From Cercophora sp. LCS_1 (lineage: Eukaryota > Ascomycota > Sordariomycetes > Sordariales > Lasiosphaeriaceae), in contig JAPZLL010000053.1 of NCBI GenBank assembly GCA_036250225.1, positions 124,001 through 188,000 on the forward strand: a stretch of 64,000 nucleotides of DNA, written 5' to 3'. Made by a program: the position numbers and the translations under genes. The notes beneath the pieces were generated by a model, which had not been told where the DNA came from, searched no databases, and was given only the letters and a program-made list of their open reading frames with translations. Position 1 is the first letter of the stretch. Each line of letters begins with the position of its first letter. Below, piece after piece: positions 53,075 through 62,936 of this stretch.

Positions 53075-53270
53075 ATCTTCTCGCCATGACAGCGACCTCA
53101 CCATTACCCCCCGGTACAACAATGTTAATGTTAATCATCATGGGCATCGGGCATCCTTATCTTCGAGGAGGATGGTCCTCGGGATGTACGAAATGTTAGA
53201 GGGAGGATGGGTGGGTGTGAGAAGTGGTTTCCAGCGACGTTATTGAACTGGAAAAGCAGGGTCTTTTTTT

Positions 53271-53305
53271 CATGTCTGGACATGTGTGGTGTATGTGTCT
53301 AGACA
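53271..53305. other. Adjacent palindromes in the ccg-6-like 3' flank
   Basis: CATGTCTGGACATG (53271-53284, one mismatched pair at the centre) and TGTCTAGACA (53296-53305, perfect) lie 200 bp after the stop codon. They could pair with themselves or each other in the transcript. Role unknown. Confidence 0.4.
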
Positions 53306-54460
53306 TGGGGAGGACTCTGAACAAGGTTTCTTTTGCTTCGGGGAAATATCGCGAGGGGTATTTTATAATCTGTGTTGGGCATGTTGCGCAGTAATTGCCC
53401 TCTGCGGACTTTTTCTGGAGATTGTGGGAAACTTTTGAAGGTCCAGGGAATTTTCCCTTTCGGGTAGTTCTCGAGAATATACATCTTCGTCCATCACTTG
53501 CTGATATTTATGCTGGGAAGATTAGAGGCGACTTTCGTGTTGTCGATGTCTGATATTTCTATACCGTGACTGAGACTGAGAGATGGCATGAGCTCAGAAC
53601 CTGATCGACATATCCATACCAGGTTCAACATGTTTCAACATCGAACAAATCCCATCGTTCCGTTTCCAATCCTCCCGCTGCACTGCACTGCATGTCAGCT
53701 GTTTCCCAAGACTTCCTTTTCAAGGCTTTTCCAGGCCTTTTTTTTTTTTGGAAGAGCAAACAATCCTTCGTCCATCAAACGCCTTGATCGCGAAGCTAGT
53801 CCAAGACTAATAAAAAAACCCTTTGTTCCCGTATCAAAACAGCCGAAGGAGACAAAAAAAACAGCGCAAACTGCAACCTCAGCATCAAACGATGGATCAA
53901 ACTGGTGCAACTCCCCTATCTAGCCTACATTACTGGCGCAATCCAAGTGGAGCTGATCTTTGCGATACGATATGATACGGAACCTGAGAAGTAAAAACTG
54001 TCTTGCACTGAAGCACAAACAGAAAGCTAATGCGCATTTGCATCTACGATGTGGAGGGGAGTCAATGAGCAGCTTCAATGTCAGCGCCGTACGTGCAGGT
54101 TGCTGACGCTGGTTCCTTGAACGAACCGGAGTTGAATGGTGGGCTGAGTGAGCTGCCTGCCTGTTCTGTCGCTGCGGCTGCTGTTGTGAGCGAGAGAGGA
54201 AGGAAGAGGGGGTGTGAATGTAGCAGTGCGCCAAGAGTAAGCGAAATTGCGATTGCGCTGGGGGCTTCTTTGGCGCGTCGACGCTGGACGATTGGGCCCT
54301 TTTCGCTTGTTTGCGGTGTGTGTTTGGCGTTAAAGAGCTGAGTTTGATTAATTCGAGGGAGGGAATATTTTGTAGTGGTTCTGGGATTGGATGGGGTTGG
54401 ATCATGGATGCGGAGGGAGTGGAGGTGAGGGTATTCCCCCGCTCCACTGTTGACGTTGAT

Positions 54461-54491
54461 GGGGTATGGGGTATGGGGTATGGAGTATGGG
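54461..54491. repeat. GGGGTAT heptamer repeat, about four copies
   Basis: Three perfect and one imperfect (GGAGTAT) 7-bp units in noncoding DNA. Unrelated in sequence to the CCCCTTT repeat at 40437. Confidence 0.85.
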
Positions 54492-54946
54492 ATAACTTAT
54501 AAGTGAAGACTGGCTTGTCCAGCAAGGTGTAAGCAAGGCGGCTAGCCATATGGATTTGCTTGGAGCTGTTGTGTGTATTGCACGCATGCCGTTTTGATGG
54601 TCTTGTGAAATGTCGGTGAGTATGGATTCAGTGAACTGTCAAATGGTCGGCTGGGAATGGGCTCGTGTGTTGCTGGCAAGGCGGCGTCAACACCGGACAA
54701 ATGGCGCCCGACCAACCTCCTCTGCCCGCACAGAACGCCGCTCGTCCTAACGGTCAGACCATTCGGCATTCCTCACCAATGAAGCGGCTCCCCGCGCCAA
54801 CGGGCGCCGGAATCCCCAAAATTCGGGGTAACGGAACGCGGGGAGCGCCGTGTATAATTCCCGGCCCGCACGACGTCACCGACGCCATTCGTGGTTTCCC
54901 CACGCACTGCCCCTGACAACCTCAACAACACCACCTAGACAACAGA

Positions 54947-56965
54947 ATGCCACATCCGCAAGACCTCATCCACCGCCAATCCCTCGAGGACCCAGAGGCC
55001 TTTTGGGGCGAACAGGCAAAGCAGCTGCACTGGCACAAGCCGCCATCGTCGGCCCTTGGACTGACAACCAAGACACTGGCCAATGGCACCGAGCACAAGC
55101 ACTGGGAATGGTTCCCCAACGGCGAGCTGTCCACCTGCTACAACTGCGTCGACCGCCACGTTCTGGCCGGTAGAGGCTCGGCGCCTGCCATCTACTACGA
55201 CAGCCCGGTGACCAACACCAAGCTGACTCTCACCTACAATGACCTGCTCGAGCAAGTCTCGTCCTTTGCCGGCACCCTACGCGCCCACGGCGTCAAAGAG
55301 GGCGATGTCGTCCTCGTCTACATGCCCATGATCCCGGCATCGCTCATTGCCATCCTCGCCATCAATCGGCTGGGCGCCATCCACGCCGTCGTCTTTGGTG
55401 GATTCGCAGCCAACGCCCTGGCACAGCGTATCGACGCCTCCCGTCCCGTGCTCATCATCACAGCATCCTGCGGCATCGACGGGAACAAGCCTCCCATCCC
55501 GTACCAGCCCCTCGTCTCCGACGCCCTCTCTCTCTCCTCCCACAAGCCCCTCAAAACCATCGTCTACAACCGGCCCCAACACCGCTGGGGCCCTTCTTCC
55601 TCAAACGACCTAATCTGGCAATCCCTCCCTCCATCCCCTCCCGTTGACTGCGTGCCCGTGCCCTCTTCCCACCCCATCTACATCATCTACACCTCCGGCA
55701 CCACGGGTCTCCCAAAAGGCGTCCTCCGCGAATCGGCCGGCCACGCCGTCGGCCTCATGCACAGCATCACCCACCTCTTCAATTTGACCCCCTCCTCAAC
55801 AATGGGCTGCCTCTCCGACATAGGCTGGGTAGTTTCCCACTCCTACACGCTCTACGCCCCTCTCCTCCTCGGCGCCTCAACCGTCCTCTACGAAGGCAAG
55901 CCCGTAGGAACACCCTCCCCATCGGCCTTTTGGCGCCTCATATCCGACTACAAAATCACAACCCTCTTCACCGCGCCCACGGCCCTCCGCGCAATCCGCA
56001 AGGAAGACCCCGAAAACACACACCTCCTCTCCATTGCCCAACAGGGCGGTCTCCGCTCCCTCCGCGGCTTGTTTCTCGCTGGCGAGCGCTCCGAGCCGAA
56101 AATCATACAGATGTACACCGCCTTGCTCTCCGAATGGGGCCATCCGGCCGGCAGCAGGGTGGTAGACAACTGGTGGTCCTCCGAATCCGGCTCGCCGATA
56201 TCCGGGATCTTACTGTCGCCGTCGGAGTCGTTGCCAATCAAGCCCGGGTCGGCGGGTAAACCCCTCGCTGGTTTCGACGTGCGTGTCGTTTCCGACAAGG
56301 GGGAGGAAGTACCACCAGGTCGAATGGGGAATATCGTGCTCGCGTTGCCGCTGGCGCCCACAGCGTTCCGCACCCTCTGGGACGACCCGGAACGGTTCTA
56401 CAAGGGGTACTTACTCCGTTTCGGCGGAAAGTATCTAGATACCGGCGACGCGGGGTTCGTCGACACCAACGGCTATGTCCATATCATGGCGCGCTCCGAC
56501 GACATCATCAACGTGGCTGCCCACAGGCTATCTACTGGAACGCTGGAGCAGGCGATTACGTCGCATGGGGACGTCACCGAGGCGTGTGTGGTTAGCGTGC
56601 CCGATGAGCTAAAGGGGCACTTGCCTTTTGCGTTTGTGGCGACTGCGCATGATGATTTCGACGAGGGTGTGCTGTTCAGGGAGATACAGGGACTGGTGAG
56701 GTCGCAGGTGGGCACGATTGCGACGCTTGGCGGCATGATCAGGGGGCGGGGGATGATTCCCAAGACTCGATCGGGCAAGACGTTGCGACGGGTTCTGAGG
56801 GAGTTGTTGGAGAACGCGGTGCATGGGGATTTCGACAAGGAGGTGAGCGTGCCTTCTACGGTTGAGGACGCGAGCGTGGTCGACGTGGCGAGAGCAGAGA
56901 TACGAAAGTACTTTGAACGCGAAGGACGGAAACACGCGGCGATCGAGCAAAAGGCAAAATTGTAG
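54947..56965 (+). CDS. Acyl-CoA synthetase, acetyl/propionyl-CoA synthetase-like (ACSS3 type)
   Basis: An ANL-superfamily enzyme that activates short carboxylic acids with ATP and CoA. The intronless frame is 672 aa. The N-terminus DPEAFWGEQAKQLHWHK and EWFPNGELSTCYNCVDRHV are the acetyl-CoA-synthetase N-terminal extension. The P-loop is YIIYTSGTTGLPKGV at about residues 245-259, and SDIGWVVSHSYTLYAPLLLG, DNWWSSESGSPI and KYLDTGDAGF follow. The catalytic lysine is K611 in PKTRSGKTLRR. The sequence is closest in pattern to the ACSS3 (propionate-preferring) branch rather than to the main acetyl-CoA synthetase; substrate is inferred. No PTS1 or clear mitochondrial signal. The last 50 residues are an extra helix-rich tail. 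Confidence 0.9.
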   Translation: MPHPQDLIHRQSLEDPEAFWGEQAKQLHWHKPPSSALGLTTKTLANGTEHKHWEWFPNGELSTCYNCVDRHVLAGRGSAPAIYYDSPVTNTKLTLTYNDLLEQVSSFAGTLRAHGVKEGDVVLVYMPMIPASLIAILAINRLGAIHAVVFGGFAANALAQRIDASRPVLIITASCGIDGNKPPIPYQPLVSDALSLSSHKPLKTIVYNRPQHRWGPSSSNDLIWQSLPPSPPVDCVPVPSSHPIYIIYTSGTTGLPKGVLRESAGHAVGLMHSITHLFNLTPSSTMGCLSDIGWVVSHSYTLYAPLLLGASTVLYEGKPVGTPSPSAFWRLISDYKITTLFTAPTALRAIRKEDPENTHLLSIAQQGGLRSLRGLFLAGERSEPKIIQMYTALLSEWGHPAGSRVVDNWWSSESGSPISGILLSPSESLPIKPGSAGKPLAGFDVRVVSDKGEEVPPGRMGNIVLALPLAPTAFRTLWDDPERFYKGYLLRFGGKYLDTGDAGFVDTNGYVHIMARSDDIINVAAHRLSTGTLEQAITSHGDVTEACVVSVPDELKGHLPFAFVATAHDDFDEGVLFREIQGLVRSQVGTIATLGGMIRGRGMIPKTRSGKTLRRVLRELLENAVHGDFDKEVSVPSTVEDASVVDVARAEIRKYFEREGRKHAAIEQKAKL

Positions 56966-57140
56966 AGTGGACAGAGCATGGAGGGTAAAAGACTATGATT
57001 TCATTCATCCGCCCATTCGTTAAGCAAGCAATTGATACAACAAAAAGACGGTTTCCCCGAATACCTCAATAATCCCTTCATCAACGACATCAAGGCCATC
57101 ATTCATACACACATTTGGTCTTTTCGTTATTTTTCTCTCA

Positions 57141-59498
57141 TCAGTCGCCGCGTCCTCTGTAGCTTCCCATCTTCTCGATCGAGCTCATGAGTCCGTTTCT
57201 CATGCCCAGTCCGCTGCCTGGTCTGGGTACCCCCGTGACGTTGCCCCCTCCCAGCGGTGCCGCGCTCTTGGTCCGTTCGTGCTGCACCCGTCCGATTTTG
57301 CTCCCCGTGCGACCGATTCCCGATGCCGTTCCCGGGGCTTTGATGCCCGATAGCCGGTTTGTGCTCATGCGCATGGCGCTTCCCTCGCCGGGGGCGCCAA
57401 TGTGAGACGCCCGCGCCGTAAGCGGCGTCGTCCGAGGCGGCGGCCCCATGCTGGCGCGCTTGGGCGTCTTGATGGCTCGCGGCTCCGGTTCGGGCAACCG
57501 TTCCTGGGGCACCGGAGCCGGGGTCGGTGCCACAAAGCTCTGCTGCATGCTCATCATCTCCTCGGCCAGCTGCACCAGCTCGCCCTTTTCGACACGCTCC
57601 CTCTCCAGGAGGTGTCGGAGCTCGTCGTTATCGCCCTTGATTGTCTTGAGCACCGCCTCGAGTTTCTCCACCTCGGCCTCGAGCGTCTTGATGTGCGCGG
57701 CATCACGGCTGCGCTCGGCCTTGCGTTCCTCCTCCAGCTCGGCTAGCCTGGCGAGATCGACCTTGGTCATGGTGGTGTCCCGGCCGACGCGCAACTCGTC
57801 GTTCTCCCTACTGAGCTCGTCGACTTGGGCCTGCAGCTCGCGCACCTTCTTCTCCCACCGGTTCTCATAACTCTTTTTGAGCGCTGCGACCTTGGTCTCG
57901 TGCTTGCTCTTGTACAGGGCGTGCAACTCGCGTGCTACACGCTCCACTGCGATTTCCACCTCCTTGTTGCTGTTACCCCCGGGGACGGGGCTCTTCATCC
58001 CTGATTCTGCAGCCGCCGCGGCCGCCTCGGCGCTGGCCTTACCAGCTCGCATGCCGGCCATTTTGCTCTCGGCATCCTGCGCCATCATCTCGGCCGCCTC
58101 TCGGCGCTTCTCGGCTTCGTCCAGCTTGAATTCCAGCTCCTCACGCTCGCGCTGGCTGAGAACAATTTCCTCCTTGACCTTGCGTAGTACTGTCTCCATC
58201 TCCCGCCCACGCTTCTCCCAGCTGTCGCGCTCGGCTTGGAGTGCCCCTTGCGTGCCTTGAACTTCGCGAAGCTGCTCCATGCACTCACCCACACGTTTCT
58301 CGGCATCGCCAACGGCTGTTTTGAGATGGTTGACCTCGGCCTCCTTGCCCGAGAGGGAGGCCTTGAGACTGCTGATTTCCGACAGGAAGTTGGATTTCAG
58401 CGACTCCAACTCGCGTGGTGTGATAGTAGGGATACTTCGCGGCGTGGGCATGGGGGGGATATCAAAATCAAGGAGGTGGGCGAGGTTGTTGCTTCCTCGC
58501 TGGGGCGTTGCCGGCACCCCGTTGGCGCTGGGCGACGCCTGGGGACGCCGTGCCGAGGCAGGGTAGCCGCTGAAGCGCAGCTGGTCGGTAAAGTCAAGGA
58601 GGTTGGTTGTGTCGTTGCGCTCCGGTGTAGGACCGGGACCGGGACCACGGGGCGTGCGGGACGGATCGGACCCCTTGCCCGTCCGCGGCGTCGCGCCACC
58701 AAAGGTTGAGTACTTGGTCGGACTGTTGCTGCGCATCTGGGCGAGCATCGTTAGGTTTGGCACGGCCGAAAAGGTGCTGAAAGTGCTGATCATCGTATCA
58801 TCGCCAACAGCAGGCTCCTCGTCCTCGTAGATCTGGTCTTGATAGTAGTTCTGACCTGGACCCGGCGGCTGCTCGTTTGGCGAAGAGCCCATCAGCAGCA
58901 GCGTATCGTCGCCCTCGCCGGCGCCGTCGTTCTCGTCCTCAAAGATCTCAATCGCCTGCTTGAGCCCCTCGTTGTCGCGGATTGCATCCTGCAGACTCAT
59001 CTTGCGCTCCGGCTGTGCGGGGCGGGGCGGCTCGCTGACGGCGGCGGCAAGCGAATTGACTTTGACCGGGAAGCGCTTGATGGGCGATGTCATCTTGCGA
59101 GGGCTTTGTGGCAGCCCCGGAGGCGCCATGGTCTTGAGGGCCGGTGCGGGCTCGTCGCCGTCGGTGGGTGGTGATTGTTGCCGGTGTTGTTGCTGCACAA
59201 TCTTGAGCGGTGAGAGCTCGCTCCCCGAGATAACGCGCGACATGGGTCGGTTCTTGGGCGGCGACGGGCCGCGGGACGTTGGTGACGGCGAATTCTCGTG
59301 GTTCATAAAGGGCGAGCTGGTGGGCGTGCTGGCGCTCATCTCATTCTCGGCGTTGGAGCCGGGCGTGTGCACTGTCGTTGTTCGGGAGACCGAGTCGACG
59401 TCGTAGGCGTCGTAGCGGCTGCTGTTGCTGCTGTTGGCGGACGGCGTCGACGAGTTGAGAGCGGCGCTCGGTGTTTCTGACAGCGGCGCAGCTTGCAT
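57141..59498 (-). CDS. Coiled-coil spindle/kinetochore protein (Slk19/Alp7-TACC-like)
   Basis: A 785-aa intronless frame on the minus strand. The first 330 residues are disordered and rich in Ser/Pro with many SP/TP sites (candidate CDK targets) and short conserved elements such as MSLQDAIRDNEGLKQAIEIFE and NLAHLLDFDIPPMPTP. Residues about 350-680 are one long coiled coil. The diagnostic block, ARELHALYKSKHETKVAALK and KSYENRWEKKVRELQ, lies at about residues 515-560 and recalls the conserved region of fungal TACC/Slk19 proteins, which act at spindle poles and kinetochores. The C-terminus is basic, Ser/Gly-rich, with repeated G-S-K-I-G-R type elements, suited to microtubule binding. The family assignment rests on that short block; the spindle role is inferred. 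Confidence 0.65.
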   Translation of the reverse strand: MQAAPLSETPSAALNSSTPSANSSNSSRYDAYDVDSVSRTTTVHTPGSNAENEMSASTPTSSPFMNHENSPSPTSRGPSPPKNRPMSRVISGSELSPLKIVQQQHRQQSPPTDGDEPAPALKTMAPPGLPQSPRKMTSPIKRFPVKVNSLAAAVSEPPRPAQPERKMSLQDAIRDNEGLKQAIEIFEDENDGAGEGDDTLLLMGSSPNEQPPGPGQNYYQDQIYEDEEPAVGDDTMISTFSTFSAVPNLTMLAQMRSNSPTKYSTFGGATPRTGKGSDPSRTPRGPGPGPTPERNDTTNLLDFTDQLRFSGYPASARRPQASPSANGVPATPQRGSNNLAHLLDFDIPPMPTPRSIPTITPRELESLKSNFLSEISSLKASLSGKEAEVNHLKTAVGDAEKRVGECMEQLREVQGTQGALQAERDSWEKRGREMETVLRKVKEEIVLSQREREELEFKLDEAEKRREAAEMMAQDAESKMAGMRAGKASAEAAAAAAESGMKSPVPGGNSNKEVEIAVERVARELHALYKSKHETKVAALKKSYENRWEKKVRELQAQVDELSRENDELRVGRDTTMTKVDLARLAELEEERKAERSRDAAHIKTLEAEVEKLEAVLKTIKGDNDELRHLLERERVEKGELVQLAEEMMSMQQSFVAPTPAPVPQERLPEPEPRAIKTPKRASMGPPPRTTPLTARASHIGAPGEGSAMRMSTNRLSGIKAPGTASGIGRTGSKIGRVQHERTKSAAPLGGGNVTGVPRPGSGLGMRNGLMSSIEKMGSYRGRGD

Positions 59499-60598
59499 CG
59501 TCGGCTCAATTGGGCTTGTTGATGTTGTCGTAGCAGTAGTCCGTCGCTATTCCGCATCCAGACGCAAAGTGGGTAATCGTGTTGGAGCCGTCTTGTGTTG
59601 AGGCGATCTCCAATGATTTTATTGTCCTGTGCCTTGGCCAATTGGAAACCGAAGTGCCGGCTGCTGTTTACCGGGCAACACCGCTTACACGTGACCCGCA
59701 ACCCCTGAATGACGCTTAGAGTGACGGGAGAGCGCCCCAATGTCTCATCCCAAACTCAGATGCCAGCGCCCTGGCTTTAAACATTTTCGGCAAACACGCA
59801 GACACCATCTACCGGCACGAAACGCTGCACAGCTGAACGTGCGCATTGATGTCAATTTCACATTTTCGAGATGAACTTCAGGCGTCAATCCAGGTTGCAT
59901 TGTGGTTAACTCTAATCTCAGCCCGACCTCTTCCCCTATCGTTCAGAAGGGGCATTTCGCTGCCTTCTTCATCGTTACTGAATAAACAATAGAATCCCAT
60001 ATCCAAACGCACCGCATCTCCCCTTCTTTTTTTGAAGAAATGAAACAGTGTCATAAGGTCGTCAAAAGGAAAAAAAGCTCTGCCCGGTCCAAGTATCTCT
60101 GCACCCCATACCATACCTAACAGAAAACAAAAGGAGGTAAACACAGATGTTGGCGACAGAAGAGGCTTCCCGAACGAGCCGTCCATCGACCAGAAACGAG
60201 GTAACCTATTTTCTGTATGCTCGTGCTCCGCCTAGGATCGTTACAGGCGGTGTTTTTGCCATGGAATCATAACACACCAGCGCCGCCTGCTCCCAGACCT
60301 GCGCCAGCATGCCCTTCGTGATTACATCCAACCCATGCAAACCATCATTTCATCAACCATTTACAGCCATAGCAGGACATCGGACAACAAATGAGAAGTC
60401 GTGGCTCGTAGAGTGTGCCCTAACAGGTGCCGTCAAGTCGTCTTCAACGAATACAAAGAGAAGAAAGGTGAAAACAACCAAGGAGTGTGTGGCTTCGGTC
60501 CGAACGCGATCCCTCATTACTCCGCTTCGTCGTTTGCTCCAGAATGCCGCAACGCCACTCATGAAAACCGACGCCGACGCGTCGCAGAATCTCATCCA
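59499..60598. other. Promoter of the coiled-coil gene and 3' flank of stuA
   Basis: About 1.1 kb. Everything lies between two minus-strand genes. The stuA 3' untranslated region is expected at about 59900-60598. No additional gene seen. Confidence 0.5.
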
Positions 60599-62936
60599 TT
60601 ACCTCCGCCGCTGCTGCGCAGCAATGGCCGGGGCATGTTGCGTCATGGGGGTTGTGTTGTATGTGGGCGAAGGGATCGAGCTTTCCACCATCGTCTTTCT
60701 TCGCTTGAGGTCCAGAGGCATGCCACCGCCGCTAGTCGGTCGGTCCTCATCATCATCGCGGCCTCGCTTCAGGCCGCTCGAGTTACCGTTCATGACTGGT
60801 GGCTGGGGTGCATAGCCATTTTGGAGGGAGCTCGACATGTCTGCCTGGCTTCCATAGACATCGTTCGACGGGGCACCGTTGGTGGGCCCTCGGTCGTTGC
60901 TAATGACGTTGTAGAGATTGCTTGACTGCTGAGCAACGCGTGGAGGCGTATGGTAGCCCTGTTGAGAATAGTAGGTCTGGGGGGCAGCAGCTGTGCGGGG
61001 TGTTGCGCGTCCAGAACCAGCTTGGTGAGGAGAGCCCGAGATTTCGGGCGAGATGTGGGAGTGGTCATTGGGTATTGAGTTAACGGGCTGCGAGTTGTAG
61101 TTATACGACCCGCGGTTAGCGTCATAGGCACCGCTGTCATGCGTGTACTCGGCTTCATGCTCGTGATCGGCCTCGTCTTCTGCCGCGGATTGGTGAGCGA
61201 CGCCTTCGCTCGGGCCAGAGGGCATCATACCATTTGCAGGCTTAGAGTCAGGCTGGTCACTACCAGCGCCGACTGGCCTGCTGGATGGGGGACCCATCTC
61301 GCTCTTGACATAGCTGCCCTGGCTGTACAAGGGCCGGTCTTGCGGTGGAGGGTTCGATGATTGGTAGGGAGACTGTTGGGAGGGAGGAGCTTGATACATC
61401 TGCCTGGAGCTGTCGTACGGCTGGCTCACAGGGGGGTAGTTCTGCATGCTCTGGATCGTGGACCCGGGGGGTGTCGTCGCAGGAGTGTTCGGCAGCGACC
61501 GCGTGTTGCTAAGCGCGGTGTCAATGGAAATAGGGTTGTTGCCCTGAGGACCATTCATCCCTTGCTGGCTCCACTGGAAGTTATCGGATGCGCCCATGCC
61601 TCCCATCACGCTGGATGCACTAGTCGGGGGTGTGGGAAAGGTGTGTGCGCGATCAAGTGGGGGCCGGCCCATGTTCTGATGGGATGGAAGTGGTGGCTGG
61701 GGGCCCGGCAGAGGGATAGAGTGGTGGTGGTGTTGCTGGAGCGATGGTAGCCCTGGCGCGGGTTGCCCGTTTCTCATCTGACTCGCATCAGCCTTGCGAC
61801 GCTGCTCGGCCGCAACCGCCATGACCTGGCTGGTCCGGGTCTGGTTTGTCGGGTGGTAGAGCAGGGCGCCAATGTTGTGCACAAAAAGAGGATACAGCAG
61901 CTCGGTGATTTTTTCCTTGTTGGCAAAGTCAAGAGCCCGATCAAACGGAATCCTGCATGTTGTTAGTCGATGAAAGATCAGCCAATCCAAGCAACTCACC
62001 AGACACCCTTGAGGTGCATGGGCCCGATCTTGACGACGTGTCGGAGCTTTTCGCTTTTCAGGATACCGTCACGGCGCCCGCGGGTCATTCCCGCAACGTT
62101 CAACAATTTGGTGCCGTTAATCATGTGGTTGTCTGGCATTGTCAGCGAGGCTCAAAAACAGCCATAAGGTTTAAAACACTTACCCTCTCGACGAGCAACG
62201 CAAATCCCCCGCGCCTCGACCTGGAAGCACAAGCTGCCCTCATCTTCCCAGAGAGTGGCTGTAACACGAGGCTTCATTCCGGGCGGCGCAACCTGGCCTG
62301 TTGTGTCGAAACCTGCCTGGTAGCTGCTGGGCGTCATACCGGGCTGGCTTCCCACGCTGGGAAGCGGCAACACGGGCTGGGCTGCACCCATTGGTGGCGC
62401 TCCCGTGGGGGGAGATGTCAACCCATTGCCATATGTGTACTGGCTGCCGTATGCCGGAGCAGGGGCATACTGGCTGGGCCCAGGTTGCAGAAGAGGCGGC
62501 TGGTGGCCATAATGCGATGCGGTATGCGGCGGCGGTGGGGGTGCCGCAGACATTTGTTGCTGGTAATACATCTCGGGTCCTCCTGCGTTCATTGCTGGAT
62601 ACTGCTCGTATCCCGCTACTGGATGCGCGGGCGGGCCGTGGATCCCGTGGCCGATGGGAAGATTTGGCGAGAGTGTGCCGGGGGTCTTGGGGCCGTTGGA
62701 AGAAGCGGCAGACGTGAAAGACGACTGCGAACCAGTGTGGCTGGCAACGGACGAAATCGAGCTGACCCGGGGCGACGAGCTGCTCGACGAGTATGCGTGC
62801 GTTGGCGGTGGCAGAGGCAGGGACGGGAGTCTCTCGTTCACATACAACGGGCGCTGGGCGTTGTAGTATGGTGCGTCTGCCGGACCCCGGGTATGCACTT
62901 GCGAAATCGACGGGAGATCCAGCTTTTCGGTATTTC
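60599..62936 (-). CDS. stuA: StuA/Asm-1 APSES transcription factor (first exon not placed)
   Basis: StuA controls conidiophore and sexual development in filamentous fungi. Minus-strand exons about 62936-62184, 62132-62000 and 61952-60599 join in phases 1 and 2. The DNA-binding APSES domain crosses both introns: [97 protein letters not shown]. The first visible exon opens [20 protein letters not shown], a conserved N-terminal block, then Pro/Gln/Ser-rich sequence. The C-terminus has the nuclear-localisation-like [10 protein letters not shown] and LDLKRRKTM. The exon cannot begin at a Met: no in-frame ATG lies before the block, and an in-frame TGA precedes it, so a further exon upstream must supply the start. 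The acceptor near 62937 is uncertain. Confidence 0.93.

Larger units (their letters stand above)
53075..54946. other. Gene-free interval between ccg-6-like and acyl-CoA synthetase genes
   Basis: About 1.9 kb. It holds two adjacent palindromes (53271-53305), a heptamer repeat (54461-54491) and a long minus-strand frame of 209 codons (53920-54549) without motifs, which I do not call. The last 200 bp have the promoter of the synthetase gene. Confidence 0.45.

Noticed and set aside
53920..54549. 209-codon minus-strand open frame with an ATG
   Set aside because: Low-complexity Pro/Ser/Gln translation, partly made from the GGGGTAT repeat, and no family motif. I cannot exclude a lineage-specific gene, but nothing supports one.
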